A DNA stretch of 64,000 nt from Pseudoneobacillus rhizosphaerae (GTDB lineage: Bacteria; Bacillota; Bacilli; Bacillales; Cytobacillaceae), in contig NZ_CAKJTG010000013.1 of NCBI RefSeq assembly GCF_917563885.1, positions 1 through 64,000 of the forward strand, in the 5' to 3' direction. Position numbers and translations under genes: made by a program. Below are positions 29,688 to 38,975 of this stretch, piece after piece; positions within the stretch are counted from its first letter, which is position 1, and each line of letters opens with the position of its first letter. The notes beneath the pieces were generated by a model, which did not search any database, was not told the origin of the DNA, and was given only the letters and a program-made list of their open reading frames with translations.

Positions 29688-29712
29688 GCTGAGGGGAGTG
29701 CCCCCCTCAACC
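29688..29712 (-). terminator. Terminator of rph-rdgB-ysnB
   Basis: TGAGGGG and CCCCTCA arms followed by GCTTTTAAAAAAAA on the minus strand, just past the ysnB stop. Confidence 0.65.
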
Positions 29713-29716
29713 CAAA

Positions 29717-30235
29717 CTATGATGAAACAATAAATTCATGACTTAATTCGGTTATTTGCCCTAGGTTAATATCATATACATTTAAGATGATTTTGTCATC
29801 TATTACTTCTAAAATACAGTAAGTTTTCTCTTTTCGTTGCCTTGGGAGACGAATACTACCGGGATTTAGAAATAAAATACCGTTTACCATTTCAGCTCCA
29901 AGAATATGAGAATGCCCAAAACAAACTATTTTGGCCTCTAGTTCTTGGGCACGGTATGATAGGCGCGTGAGCGAAGATTTCACATGGTAAAGGTGACCAT
30001 GGGTAATCATAATCTTCTTATCCTTCACTACCTGTATAGAATCTTCAGGGAATTCTTCATCATAATCACAGTTGCCTCGTACAACACTAAATCCTTCTAA
30101 GGCTGGATCATTAGCTGGTAATTCTGAATCACCGCAGTGAAGAAATAAATTCACATCATCCTTATGCTTTTCTTTAATATGTAATAGTTCAGAGGTTAAT
30201 CCATGACTATCACTTAAAACTAGTACCTTACTCAT
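29717..30235 (-). CDS. ysnB: YsnB, MJ0936-family metallophosphoesterase
   Basis: 172-residue calcineurin-like phosphodiesterase with all metal-site motifs: [23 protein letters not shown] and GHSH. The ATG at 30235 overlaps the rdgB stop codon region and fits the B. subtilis length. The physiological substrate is not known. Confidence 0.93.
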   Translation of the reverse strand: MSKVLVLSDSHGLTSELLHIKEKHKDDVNLFLHCGDSELPANDPALEGFSVVRGNCDYDEEFPEDSIQVVKDKKIMITHGHLYHVKSSLTRLSYRAQELEAKIVCFGHSHILGAEMVNGILFLNPGSIRLPRQRKEKTYCILEVIDDKIILNVYDINLGQITELSHEFIVSS

Positions 30236-30842
30236 CCACACCCACACCTGAAAGGATCATTTCGATATCTTGTCCTAATTTTTCAAGTGCCTTAGCCCGA
30301 TGGCTAATTGAATTTTTTTCTTCTGAGCTTAATTCAGCCATAGCACGTTTTTTTTCATATACATAAAAAATGGGATCATAACCAAAGCCATTGTTTCCTC
30401 TGCGTTCACTTAAAATTTCGCCTTCACACGTACCAAAAACTGTATATGTAGATTGGCCAGGTAAAGCAACAGCTAAAGCACAATAAAATCTTGCTATCCT
30501 CTTTTCATCAGGAATGCCCTTAAGCTCGTTAAGAACCTTGTCCATATTCGCTTCATCACTTTTTTCAGCGCCAGCATATCGCGCTGAATAAATACCTGGT
30601 CTTCCCTCAAGTGCATCGACAATTAATCCCGAATCATCAGCAATGACAGGGTGATTTAATTGCTTTGATACAGCTTCAGCTTTTAGAACAGCATTTTCTT
30701 CAAAAGTAGTTCCTGTTTCCTCTACCTCACCGATTTCCGGGTAATCTAATAGTGTTTTAACTTGAAAGCCATGCGCTGAAAATAGTTTTTCAAATTCCTT
30801 GGCTTTCCCTTTGTTTTTAGTTGCTACAACGATTTCCTTCAT
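30228..30842 (-). CDS. rdgB: XTP/dITP diphosphatase (RdgB/HAM1, YsnA)
   Basis: 204-residue house-cleaning enzyme hydrolysing ITP, XTP and d[51 protein letters not shown] and SHRAKALEK are diagnostic. It overlaps rph by 4 nt. Confidence 0.97.
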   Translation of the reverse strand: MKEIVVATKNKGKAKEFEKLFSAHGFQVKTLLDYPEIGEVEETGTTFEENAVLKAEAVSKQLNHPVIADDSGLIVDALEGRPGIYSARYAGAEKSDEANMDKVLNELKGIPDEKRIARFYCALAVALPGQSTYTVFGTCEGEILSERRGNNGFGYDPIFYVYEKKRAMAELSSEEKNSISHRAKALEKLGQDIEMILSGVGVDE

Positions 30843-31603
30843 TTGCTTTTCCCCTTTTTCGTAGCAGTGATTAGCTTTACAACATCATCACCCAGAGCTG
30901 CTTTTTGGTGTTCAAATAACTCCATTAAGCCTTCCTGGGCAGATTTTAACATCTCATTTAACTGATTATACGAAAATGTTGATTCTTCTCCTGTTCCTTG
31001 TAATTCAACAAATTCACCATTTCCCGTCATTACCACATTCATATCAACTTGGGCGGCAGAATCTTCTACATAATTTAAATCGAGAACAGTTTTACCATTT
31101 TCTAAAATACCAACACTTGTTGCGGCTAAAAAGTCATGGACTGGGAATTTCGAAATGGATCGATTTACCTGTAGCTTATGTAAGGCTTGTACCATTGCTA
31201 CGTAGGCGCCAGTTATGGAAGCTGTACGAGTACCACCATCAGCTTGAATGACATCACAGTCAATCCAAATCGTCCTTTCGCCAATTGATTCTAGATTAAC
31301 AACAGCTCTTAATGCTCGACCGATCAAACGTTGAATTTCCATCGTTCTTCCAGATACTTTTCCTTTTGAGGATTCTCGAATATTTCTAGTTCCAGTAGCT
31401 CTTGGAAGCATAGCATATTCTGCTGTTATCCAACCTTTGCCTTGGTTTCTCATAAAGGGAGGAACTCGGTCCTCGATACTTGCCGTACAGATAACTTTTG
31501 TGTCCCCCACTGTAATCAGGACTGATCCTTCAGGGTGCATTAAATAGCTAGTTTCAATATGTATTGGTCTTAATTCGTTCTCTTGTCTTCCATCAAAGCG
31601 CAT
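30839..31603 (-). CDS. rph: Ribonuclease PH
   Basis: 254-residue phosphorolytic 3'-5' exoribonuclease trimming tRNA 3' ends. [41 protein letters not shown] and [19 protein letters not shown] are the family motifs. It heads the rph-rdgB-ysnB operon. Confidence 0.97.
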   Translation of the reverse strand: MRFDGRQENELRPIHIETSYLMHPEGSVLITVGDTKVICTASIEDRVPPFMRNQGKGWITAEYAMLPRATGTRNIRESSKGKVSGRTMEIQRLIGRALRAVVNLESIGERTIWIDCDVIQADGGTRTASITGAYVAMVQALHKLQVNRSISKFPVHDFLAATSVGILENGKTVLDLNYVEDSAAQVDMNVVMTGNGEFVELQGTGEESTFSYNQLNEMLKSAQEGLMELFEHQKAALGDDVVKLITATKKGKSK

Positions 31604-31645
31604 TCTATTTCCTCCTACTTTAAGCTCTTTACAATAGATGTTAAC

Positions 31646-31683
31646 AAAAACGAAGAGGCGGCAATCATGCCTACCTCTTTCAT
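31646..31683 (-). terminator. Terminator of gerM
   Basis: AGAGGTAGGCATGATTGCCGCCTCT folds with the arms AGAGG-AGGC / GCC-CCTCT and is followed by TCGTTTTTG on the minus strand. Confidence 0.65.
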
Positions 31684-31714
31684 TGTCATTATATAGTATA
31701 TCAAATTATATTTA

Positions 31715-32788
31715 TTAGAAACTACCTGTGTTTACTTTTTCTGGACGAGTAACTGGTTCGCTGAGCTTTTCTCCTTTTTCGTTAACAATGTTTGCATCTC
31801 CATCAACCATTACGGCAACACTTTCAATACCTTGTTGTTCGGTTAGGGAAAGAACTAGTGATGTAAGTAAATGTTCAGAAACCATTTTTTCATCAAATTT
31901 CCCGTAGACGTCTTCATTAAAGTTTAATGTTACTTTACCAGCAGCTACTGATGGCTTATCTAGTAATTCAACTGAAGATAAAAATTCAGAAACTAGACCT
32001 GAAGAAATATTTGGTCCTTTAATCAATTCGTTAACAACTGCTACAACTGGATCTGTTGTTTCATTGCTAACACGCTTTGTTACAGGTACGTAATAGTAAT
32101 TCTTTGCATCTCCACCAAGATAATAAACGGTTACAGGCTTGGTATTTGAAATATCGACAACTTCTTTAGTATCCATATTAATTCCATTGTTACGGCTAAC
32201 CTCTGAATTAATCGGAGTTCCATTTACAGGCATTTCTGTCATTTCATGACCGTTCATTTGGAACTTTACTTTTTTAATCGAATCAAATTGTGTTAATGTC
32301 CAAGTAACTGCTTCAAGAATTTTCATTTCATCCTTAGGCTGATAATTTTTAAACTCCTTTGAAAAGTCTACTGTTGCCACACCACCATTTACGTTAACTG
32401 TTACATTTGTATCGGCTGGTAGGACAGCCCGGAATCCATTTGGAAGCATTTCAGATACAGGACCATTTGCAACTAAGTATTCTAATGCCTGTGTTGCTAC
32501 CGCTTCTTTTGGTGGCAAAGCAACTGTTTGAGGTACAACGTAACCATTTTTATCGATTAAGTATAGCTCTGTCATAACAGAGCCTTCTCCAACTTCTTCA
32601 CCGGCAGTAGTCTCAGCACCTGTCGTTTCTTTTGTTTCAACAAATTGTTGCCCATCTTCCAAATACGATACTTCCTGTGGTGGATCAATTTGTGTTTTTT
32701 CTTCTCCTCCAAATAATCCACATCCTGAAAGAAGAACAGACGAAACTAGGACAGCTGATACGAGGCCAGTTGTTTTTTTGATAGACAT
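31715..32788 (-). CDS. gerM: Spore germination lipoprotein GerM
   Basis: 357 residues with a lipoprotein signal peptide and lipobox LLSGC near residue 21, then two GerMN domains (about 80-190 and 230-340). In B. subtilis GerM is needed for sporulation and germination and acts in the channel between mother cell and forespore. The ATG at 32788 is chosen because AGGAGGG lies 6 nt upstream. Confidence 0.95.
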   Translation of the reverse strand: MSIKKTTGLVSAVLVSSVLLSGCGLFGGEEKTQIDPPQEVSYLEDGQQFVETKETTGAETTAGEEVGEGSVMTELYLIDKNGYVVPQTVALPPKEAVATQALEYLVANGPVSEMLPNGFRAVLPADTNVTVNVNGGVATVDFSKEFKNYQPKDEMKILEAVTWTLTQFDSIKKVKFQMNGHEMTEMPVNGTPINSEVSRNNGINMDTKEVVDISNTKPVTVYYLGGDAKNYYYVPVTKRVSNETTDPVVAVVNELIKGPNISSGLVSEFLSSVELLDKPSVAAGKVTLNFNEDVYGKFDEKMVSEHLLTSLVLSLTEQQGIESVAVMVDGDANIVNEKGEKLSEPVTRPEKVNTGSF

Positions 32789-32885
32789 GAAAATCCCTCC
32801 TAATACTGTTTGTACTAACATGTATACGAGCTATTTTTAAAAAATAGACCGTCTTTTAAAAGAAAAATGGGACATTAGCAAAAAA

Positions 32886-32923
32886 AAAAGAATCCTATCT
32901 ATTTTTAGTAGTAAGGATTCTTT
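32886..32923 (-). terminator. Terminator of racE
   Basis: AAAGAATCCTTACTA pairs with TAGATAGGATTCTTT, followed by a long T-run on the minus strand, adjoining the racE stop. Confidence 0.8.
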
Positions 32924-33719
32924 AATCAATCTTTATATGTCGAACATTTTCAATCTGCTTATTCAACCATTTGGAGGCAATATTTCTAAAAATAGTTGTT
33001 GATCCAGTTGTAAAAAACTCGTGAACTGGTTCTTCAGTTGACGGATTTAATAAGCGGTTATGATGAAGTATAGCACTCATATCGTTTGCTGTTTCGTCCC
33101 CGGAACTAATAATATTAACAGTTTGTCCCATAACATTTTTTATTAACGGCTCTAATAAGGGATAATGGGTACAGCCTAAAATTAGTGTGTCTAGTTGTTT
33201 ATCTAATAGTGGCTGCAATGTTTCTGCTACTATTTTTTTAGCAATTGGACCATTAAACTCTCCACTTTCTACAAGTGGAACAAATTTTGGACAGGCTAAG
33301 CTTTCTACTCTTACTTTTTGATTATATGATTTTAGTGCCTTTTCATAAGCACCACTCTTTACAGTTCCTATAGTTCCAATAATTCCGACACGGTGATTTT
33401 GGGTTACCTTCAATGCAGCCCTAGCTCCAGGATAAATAACACCAATCACTGGAATAGGTAAGGTCTCACGCATTTCCTCAAGGACAACAGCCGTTGCAGT
33501 ATTGCATGCAATAACCAACATTTTTATATTTTTTTTCAGAAGGAAATGAGTTAGCTGCCATGTAAACAGCTTTACTTCTTCGCTCGAACGCGGACCATAA
33601 GGACATCTAGCAGTATCCCCAACATAAAAAATTTGTTCGTTTGGCAATTGGTGCATAACTTCCTTTGCAACCGTTAAACCACCAACACCAGAATCAATTA
33701 TACCAATCGGTTGTTTCAA
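32922..33719 (-). CDS. racE: Glutamate racemase
   Basis: 265-residue cofactor-independent racemase supplying D-glutamate for peptidoglycan. [13 protein letters not shown] opens the protein, and the two catalytic cysteines are in VIACNTAT and [11 protein letters not shown]. It starts with TTG at 33719 behind GAGGCGAG. It follows the MarR gene by 10 nt. Confidence 0.97.
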   Translation of the reverse strand: MKQPIGIIDSGVGGLTVAKEVMHQLPNEQIFYVGDTARCPYGPRSSEEVKLFTWQLTHFLLKKNIKMLVIACNTATAVVLEEMRETLPIPVIGVIYPGARAALKVTQNHRVGIIGTIGTVKSGAYEKALKSYNQKVRVESLACPKFVPLVESGEFNGPIAKKIVAETLQPLLDKQLDTLILGCTHYPLLEPLIKNVMGQTVNIISSGDETANDMSAILHHNRLLNPSTEEPVHEFFTTGSTTIFRNIASKWLNKQIENVRHIKID

Positions 33720-33729
33720 GCATCTCGCC

Positions 33730-34188
33730 TCATTCTACTCGCATATCTTGATGTAATTTTAATAAATTCGCTTTTAACGATTCAATTTCACTTGTGGAGG
33801 AATTTTTCAGAACACCATGTAGGTATGCTTGTCTTTTCTTAATTACTTCATCAATAATACGTTCACCTTCTTCTAATAGATGGATACGTACTACTCTACG
33901 ATCATTAGGATCCTTTACACGCAAAACAAGTTGATTCTTTTCCATCCGATCTACTAAATCGGTTGTTGTGCTACAGGCCAAGAACATTTTATTTGAAAGC
34001 TCACCGATTGTCATGTCTCCAAATTCAAATAACCATTGCAATGCAACAAATTGTGGAGGAGTAATTGTATAGTTGCTTAAAATTTCTCTTCCTTTTTGCT
34101 TTACAAGCCCAGATATGTACCTTAACTCTTTCTCAATGTCTGCAACTATATTAACTGCTAGGTTCTTTTCAACTTCTTCTAATTTCAA
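33730..34188 (-). CDS. ysmB: MarR-family transcriptional regulator YsmB
   Basis: A 152-residue winged-helix MarR protein with the DRR wing signature in [19 protein letters not shown] and the recognition helix in [20 protein letters not shown]. The TTG at 34188 is preferred since GGGAG lies 9 nt upstream; in-frame ATGs at 34197 and 34224 lack a usable RBS. It is co-transcribed with racE. The ligand and targets are unknown. A short palindrome at 34231-34243 beside a TATAAT may be its own operator. Confidence 0.85.
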   Translation of the reverse strand: MKLEEVEKNLAVNIVADIEKELRYISGLVKQKGREILSNYTITPPQFVALQWLFEFGDMTIGELSNKMFLACSTTTDLVDRMEKNQLVLRVKDPNDRRVVRIHLLEEGERIIDEVIKKRQAYLHGVLKNSSTSEIESLKANLLKLHQDMRVE

Positions 34189-34351
34189 CGTTACCATCTC
34201 CCTTATTACGTCTATTCGTATCATTATTATAAGGTCTAACCTTTAACTGTTTTATGTTCCTTGTGTAACTTCTTTGATGTTATAAGTTTACAACAAACAT
34301 CCTATTTATATTTTCTCCTTTTTTCTGCAAAATTTCAAGAAGATATGAATT

Positions 34352-34384
34352 TTAACCGGCAATCACCATTAATGATTGCCGGTC
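34352..34384 (-). terminator. Terminator of gerE
   Basis: ACCGGCAATCA-CCATTAA-TGATTGCCGGT forms a strong hairpin 4 nt past the gerE stop. The T-tract on the minus strand is modest. Confidence 0.65.
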
Positions 34385-34388
34385 AACT

Positions 34389-34613
34389 TTAAAGTTCTAG
34401 CTCTCCCATACGAAGGAGCTCTACAACCGCTTGTGAACGCCCCTTAACACCAAGCTTTTGCATGGCATTTGATATGTGGTTTCGAACTGTTTTTTCGCTT
34501 ATAAATAAATCACTAGCGATTTCCTTAGTCGTCTTATCTTGGACCAACAGCTCAAATACTTCTCTTTCTCTTTTTGTGAGTAATGGCTTGTGAGTATATT
34601 CATTCTCCTTCAA
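34389..34613 (-). CDS. gerE: Late mother-cell regulator GerE
   Basis: 74-residue LuxR/NarL-type helix-turn-helix protein without a receiver domain, nearly identical to B. subtilis GerE (LTKREREVFELLVQDKTTKE). It tunes SigK-dependent coat genes late in sporulation. The TTG start is behind GGAGGG. A textbook SigK promoter precedes it. Confidence 0.98.
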   Translation of the reverse strand: MKENEYTHKPLLTKREREVFELLVQDKTTKEIASDLFISEKTVRNHISNAMQKLGVKGRSQAVVELLRMGELEL

Positions 34614-34677
34614 GTACTGTAACCCTCCTTGCCTTCGCCAGCTTTGAACCGTGGGATGGGTATAGATTTAGTCACCA

Positions 34678-34707
34678 TATCTTATGTGAAGGGGGGCCAT
34701 GAAGTGA
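34678..34707 (-). promoter_or_regulatory. SigK promoter of gerE
   Basis: CATAAGATA (34678-34686) matches the SigK -10 CATAnnnTA, and AC (34704-34705) lies exactly 17 nt upstream as the -35. SigK control agrees with known gerE regulation. Confidence 0.75.
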
Positions 34708-34760
34708 CTATATTCTTAAAAAGAGAAATAAATAAAATTAATTGCCATTAAAACGCTGAG

Positions 34761-35225
34761 TTATGCTTCTATCCTCTTATTTTGTAGAAGTAATTGTTTC
34801 ATTTCATCTGTCCAAGGACTACCTTTACCCGTGCTTTTAGACATTTGAACCATCGTTCCTCTACCTACAAAACAAATGCTTCCATCTTCCTTTTGTCCCA
34901 TATAATGTAAATCTACCGAAGATTTACCCACATTAGGCGCTTTAACATAAATTTTGAGTGTTTCTCCGAAATAGACCTGGGCTAAGAAATCACATTGAAG
35001 ATTGGCAACAACAGGAATCGTATCGTTTTCTTGCTTCAACCACTCCTGCATAAAACCTTTACTTTTAAAAAATTCAATTCTTGCTTCTTCAAAATACGAA
35101 AATGCCACCGTATTGTTCACATGCCCAAACATATCTGTTTCCGAAAAACGCACTTTTACAGAATTAAAAAAAGAAAATTCCTCCTGCCAAACTGAAAAAT
35201 CTTCAATATAAGAGATTCTACTCAT
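34761..35225 (-). CDS. ysmA: Hotdog-fold acyl-CoA thioesterase YsmA
   Basis: 154-residue 4-hydroxybenzoyl-CoA thioesterase/YbgC-type protein: VRFSETDMFGHVNNTVAFSYFEEAR carries the catalytic Asp of this family, followed by CDFLAQVYFGETLKIYV. It should hydrolyse an acyl-CoA; chain-length preference is unknown. A FadR-like operator directly upstream points to fatty-acid-responsive expression. Confidence 0.9.
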   Translation of the reverse strand: MSRISYIEDFSVWQEEFSFFNSVKVRFSETDMFGHVNNTVAFSYFEEARIEFFKSKGFMQEWLKQENDTIPVVANLQCDFLAQVYFGETLKIYVKAPNVGKSSVDLHYMGQKEDGSICFVGRGTMVQMSKSTGKGSPWTDEMKQLLLQNKRIEA

Positions 35226-35250
35226 TTCAAACAGTCCCCCTATTCTAAAA

Positions 35251-35277
35251 TGAATGAATGTTCATTCTCTAATTATA
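35251..35277 (-). promoter_or_regulatory. ysmA promoter with FadR-like operator
   Basis: TATAAT on the minus strand (35272-35277) is followed by TGAATGAATGTTCATTCT (35251-35268), which differs by two bases from the FadR consensus TGAATGAnTAnTCATTCA. The arrangement, operator just downstream of the -10, is the same as at fadR. Confidence 0.5.
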
Positions 35278-35303
35278 GCCTACTTACACCAAAAGGGGAA
35301 CAT

Positions 35304-35362
35304 TTCTTTAATCCTTTAAAGCGCCGGGGGACTGTCCCCCGGCGCTTTAAAGGATTAAAGAA
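35304..35362. repeat. 59-bp perfect palindrome with GGGGGACTGTCCCCC core
   Basis: 29-nt arms are exact inverted copies around one central T (35333). The core GCCGGGGGAC-T-GTCCCCCGGC recurs at 54354-54378. It lies between ysmA and sdhB and encodes nothing. It looks like one copy of a dispersed extragenic palindromic repeat. Confidence 0.85.
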
Positions 35363-35399
35363 CCCCCTTTTCTCATTTGAGGAAGGGGGGTTCTTGTGT

Positions 35400-36161
35400 T
35401 TATACTTGATCGCTTCCGAAGAAGTTTTTGAATGCTTGGAACGTTGTGTCACGGTTTAGTGCAGCAATAGATGTAGTTAAAGGAATTCCTTTTGGACATG
35501 ATTGAACACAGTTTTGTGAGTTACCACAGTTTGCAAGTCCGCCATCTCCCATAATAGCTTGAAGGCGTTCTGCTTTGTTCATTTCCCCAGTTGGATGCGC
35601 ATTGAACAAACGAACTTGTGATAAAGGTGCAGGTCCAATGAAATTAGAATTGGTATTTACATTCGGACAAGCTTCTAAACAAACACCACAAGTCATACAT
35701 TTAGATAATTCATAAGCCCATTGACGCTTCGTTTCTGGCATACGAGGACCGGGTCCTAAGTCGTATGTTCCATCAATTGGGATCCAAGCTTTTACCTTTT
35801 TCAATGAATCAAACATGCGGCTACGGTCAACTTGTAAATCACGCACAACCGGGAAGGTTCTCATCGGCTCAAGACGGATAGGTTGCTCTAGTTGATCAAC
35901 TAGTGCTGAACAAGATTGACGCGGTTTACCGTTAATGATCATGGAACAAGCTCCACAAACTTCTTCTAAACAGTTCATATCCCAAGTTACAGGAGTTGTA
36001 TCTGTTCCTTTTGCATCTTTCGGATTACGACGAATCTCCATTAAAGCAGAAATAACATTCATATTTGGGCGATAAGCTAGTTCAAATTCTTCCGTATAAG
36101 GAGCTGAATCAGGACTGTCTTGTCGCGAAATAATAAACTTAACTGTTTTTTGTTCAGACAT
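35400..36161 (-). CDS. sdhB: Succinate dehydrogenase iron-sulfur subunit
   Basis: 253 residues. The 2Fe-2S cysteines are in CLEEVCGACSMIING, the 4Fe-4S motif is CMTCGVCLEACP, and the 3Fe-4S cluster is in CGNSQNCVQSCPKGIP. It carries electrons from SdhA to the SdhC heme/quinone site in complex II. It is the last gene of sdhCAB. Confidence 0.98.
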   Translation of the reverse strand: MSEQKTVKFIISRQDSPDSAPYTEEFELAYRPNMNVISALMEIRRNPKDAKGTDTTPVTWDMNCLEEVCGACSMIINGKPRQSCSALVDQLEQPIRLEPMRTFPVVRDLQVDRSRMFDSLKKVKAWIPIDGTYDLGPGPRMPETKRQWAYELSKCMTCGVCLEACPNVNTNSNFIGPAPLSQVRLFNAHPTGEMNKAERLQAIMGDGGLANCGNSQNCVQSCPKGIPLTTSIAALNRDTTFQAFKNFFGSDQV

Positions 36162-36167
36162 ACCTTT

Positions 36168-37925
36168 CTACTCTCCCTTTTTCTTCGAATAGTCACGCTT
36201 ACGCGGCTTTATTAACGAAGTGTCTACATCTTCATAATGGAATGCTGGTGCTGCTTTTGCATCAACAAACTTAGCCATAGTAGTTTTTAAGAATTCCTCA
36301 TCATTACGATCTGGGAATTCTGGCTTGTAATGAGCTCCACGGCTTTCATTACGGTTAAGTGCACCAATCGTAACGACACGAGAAAGCTGAAGCATGTTTT
36401 GTAGTTGACGAGTGAAAATCGCCCCTTGATTGCTCCACTTAGCTGTATCATTTATGTTAATATTTTGATAACGCTCAAGTAATTCTTGAATTTTATCATC
36501 AGTTCTTCGAAGTTTATCATTATGACGAACAACAGTAACATTGTCAGTCATCCATTCTCCAAGCTCTTTATGAATAACATAAGCATTTTCAGTACCGTTC
36601 AGTGACATAATGTTATTCCATTTATCTTCTTCCTGTTTAACAGAGCGATCGTAAACTGTAGAAGAAATGGAGTCTGCACTCTTTTCTAAACCACTCATAT
36701 AGCGAACTGCATTCGGTCCTGCAACCATCCCACCATAAATCGCAGAAAGAAGGGAGTTAGCACCTAAACGATTCGCACCATGCTGTGAATAATCACACTC
36801 ACCAGCTGCAAAAAGTCCAGGAACATTCGTCATTTGGTCATAATCTACCCATAATCCACCCATAGAGTAATGAACAGCAGGGAAAATCTTCATTGGAACT
36901 TTACGTGGGTCATCCCCCATGAATTTCTCATAAATTTCAATAATTCCACCGAGCTTAATATCAAGCTCTTTCGGATCCTTATGAGAAAGATCAAGGTAAA
37001 CCATGTTTTCACCGTTAATTCCAAGCTTTTGCTCGACACATACGTCAAATATCTCACGAGTTGCAATGTCACGCGGAACAAGATTTCCATACGCAGGATA
37101 TTTCTCTTCCAAGAAGTACCAAGGTTTTCCATCTTTATACGTCCAAACACGGCCACCTTCACCACGAGCTGATTCACTCATAAGACGAAGCTTATCATCC
37201 CCAGGAATCGCAGTTGGATGAATTTGGATAAATTCACCATTTGCATAATAAACACCTTGTTGATAAGCAATTGCTGCAGCAGATCCAGTGTTAATTACGG
37301 AATTAGTTGTTTTTCCAAAAATAATTCCAGGACCACCAGTTGCAAGAATGACAGCATCAGATGCAAAGGATTTAATTTCCATAGAAATTAAGTTTTGTCC
37401 TACGATACCACGACAAACACCTTCATCGTCAATAACCGATCCTAAAAATTCCCAGCCTTCATATTTTGTAACAAGACCTGCTACCTCATAACGACGTACC
37501 TGCTCATCTAATGCGTACAATAATTGTTGGCCTGTTGTTGCTCCCGCAAATGCTGTACGATGGTGTTGTGTACCACCGAAACGACGGAAATCTAGTAAAC
37601 CTTCTGGCGTTCTATTGAACATAACTCCCATACGGTCTAATAAATGAATAATTCCTGGTGCAGCTTCAGTCATTGCTTTTACAGGTGGTTGGTTTGCAAG
37701 AAAGTCCCCACCATAAACAGTATCATCAAAATGCTCCCACGGAGAATCTCCTTCTCCTTTAGTATTTACCGCTCCGTTAATACCGCCTTGGGCACAAACA
37801 GAGTGAGAACGTTTAACAGGTACTAATGAGAATAATTCAACCGGTGTACCGGTTTCTGCAACTTTGATTGTTGCCATTAAGCCGGCTAGTCCGCCACCGA
37901 CAACAATCACTTTACCTTTACTCAT
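36168..37925 (-). CDS. sdhA: Succinate dehydrogenase flavoprotein subunit
   Basis: 585 residues. VVGGGLAGLMATI is the FAD dinucleotide fold, the flavinylation histidine is in RSHSVCAQGGINGAVN, and the SQHGANRLGANSLLSAIYGG signature is present. Oxidises succinate to fumarate at the membrane. Confidence 0.98.
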   Translation of the reverse strand: MSKGKVIVVGGGLAGLMATIKVAETGTPVELFSLVPVKRSHSVCAQGGINGAVNTKGEGDSPWEHFDDTVYGGDFLANQPPVKAMTEAAPGIIHLLDRMGVMFNRTPEGLLDFRRFGGTQHHRTAFAGATTGQQLLYALDEQVRRYEVAGLVTKYEGWEFLGSVIDDEGVCRGIVGQNLISMEIKSFASDAVILATGGPGIIFGKTTNSVINTGSAAAIAYQQGVYYANGEFIQIHPTAIPGDDKLRLMSESARGEGGRVWTYKDGKPWYFLEEKYPAYGNLVPRDIATREIFDVCVEQKLGINGENMVYLDLSHKDPKELDIKLGGIIEIYEKFMGDDPRKVPMKIFPAVHYSMGGLWVDYDQMTNVPGLFAAGECDYSQHGANRLGANSLLSAIYGGMVAGPNAVRYMSGLEKSADSISSTVYDRSVKQEEDKWNNIMSLNGTENAYVIHKELGEWMTDNVTVVRHNDKLRRTDDKIQELLERYQNININDTAKWSNQGAIFTRQLQNMLQLSRVVTIGALNRNESRGAHYKPEFPDRNDEEFLKTTMAKFVDAKAAPAFHYEDVDTSLIKPRKRDYSKKKGE

Positions 37926-37974
37926 CGTGACTCACTCCCTATATCGTAAATCTTTCATATTTCAATAGTTTCTC

Positions 37975-38586
37975 TTATGATACAAATGCAAATAATGTAT
38001 TAACAAATACAAATGAAGTCGCAATAAAAATCACAATCGTCACATATGTTGAAATGACTTGTGAGCGAGGTGTTACAGTAATACCCCAGCTTACCATGAA
38101 TGACCAAAGTCCATTTGCAAAGTGGAAAGTAGTTGAAACAACCCCAACAACATAGAACCAGAACATAAATGGATTAGATAAAATATTCTCCATCATTTGA
38201 AAATTAACTTCTGATCCGAAAGCAGCTGCAACACGTGTTTCCCATACATGCCATGTGATAAAAATTAATGTAATGACACCTGATACACGTTGCAATAAGA
38301 ACATCCAGTTACGAAAGAATCCATAACGACTTGCATTGTTTTTAGCAGTAAAAGCAATATAAAGTCCGTAGATTGCATGGAATAATAATGGTAAGAAAAT
38401 TACAAAGGTCTCTAACAAATAACGAAATGGAAGATGCTCCATAAATGCAGCAGCTTTATTAAAAGCTTCTTCTCCCCCTGTAGCAAACTGATTTACTACC
38501 ATATGCTGCATTAAAAAAAGACCAACTGGAATTACTCCTAACAATGAGTGCAACCTGCGATTTAAAAACTCTCGATTACCTGCCAT
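37975..38586 (-). CDS. sdhC: Succinate dehydrogenase cytochrome b558 subunit
   Basis: 203-residue membrane anchor with five hydrophobic helices. Candidate heme histidines are in RRLHSLLGVIPVGLFLMQHM, FHAIYGLY and TWHVWETR. It is the single-subunit di-heme anchor typical of Bacillus. First gene of sdhCAB; its ATG follows AAGGGGGG. Confidence 0.97.
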   Translation of the reverse strand: MAGNREFLNRRLHSLLGVIPVGLFLMQHMVVNQFATGGEEAFNKAAAFMEHLPFRYLLETFVIFLPLLFHAIYGLYIAFTAKNNASRYGFFRNWMFLLQRVSGVITLIFITWHVWETRVAAAFGSEVNFQMMENILSNPFMFWFYVVGVVSTTFHFANGLWSFMVSWGITVTPRSQVISTYVTIVIFIATSFVFVNTLFAFVS

Positions 38587-38975
38587 AATGTACCCCCCTT
38601 AAATTTTAAAAATTGATTCTTCTTCCTAACTTCCCCTATGTAGGATGTATATCCTATTATCACTGTGAAAAAGTTTCGACACTTTTCTTACAATTATGTG
38701 ACATGTTCATTTTACCCCCATCAAGTATATGCGTCAAGAAACCGTATACATAAAATGTTTTACAAATATAGAATTTCTAAAATTCTGAATTATCTCTTCC
38801 CGCTAAATGTCATAAATCTTTTTATTAAAAACAAAAAATTTTACCAATAAAATCATATTAATAATTGGTAATAATAATTATGGTAAAGGATTTAAATTAA
38901 TTATTTCCCTTCTTTTTTGAAAATAGAAAGGAAATTTTGATTATAATAGAATAATAGAAAGAGAGGAGAAACATC
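38587..38975. promoter_or_regulatory. sdhC-yslB divergent intergenic region
   Basis: 389 nt, very AT-rich. A short perfect inverted repeat TAGGAT-GTAT-ATCCTA (38641-38656) lies in the sdhC leader. A hairpin TTACCAAT/ATTGGTAA (38841-38848, 38864-38871) followed by AATTTTTTGTTTTT on the minus strand looks like a weak terminator or attenuator ahead of sdhC. For yslB, TTGAAA (38917-38922) and TATAAT (38942-38947) are 19 nt apart. No gene was seen. Confidence 0.4.

Noticed and set aside
32789-32890. SigE promoter of gerM
   Set aside because: Expected from B. subtilis, but the best -10 candidate (TATACATG) has two mismatches and no convincing -35, so it was not listed.
35304-35362. Insertion sequence or transposon end
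   Set aside because: No transposase gene or paired terminal repeat lies nearby; a stand-alone palindromic repeat fits better.
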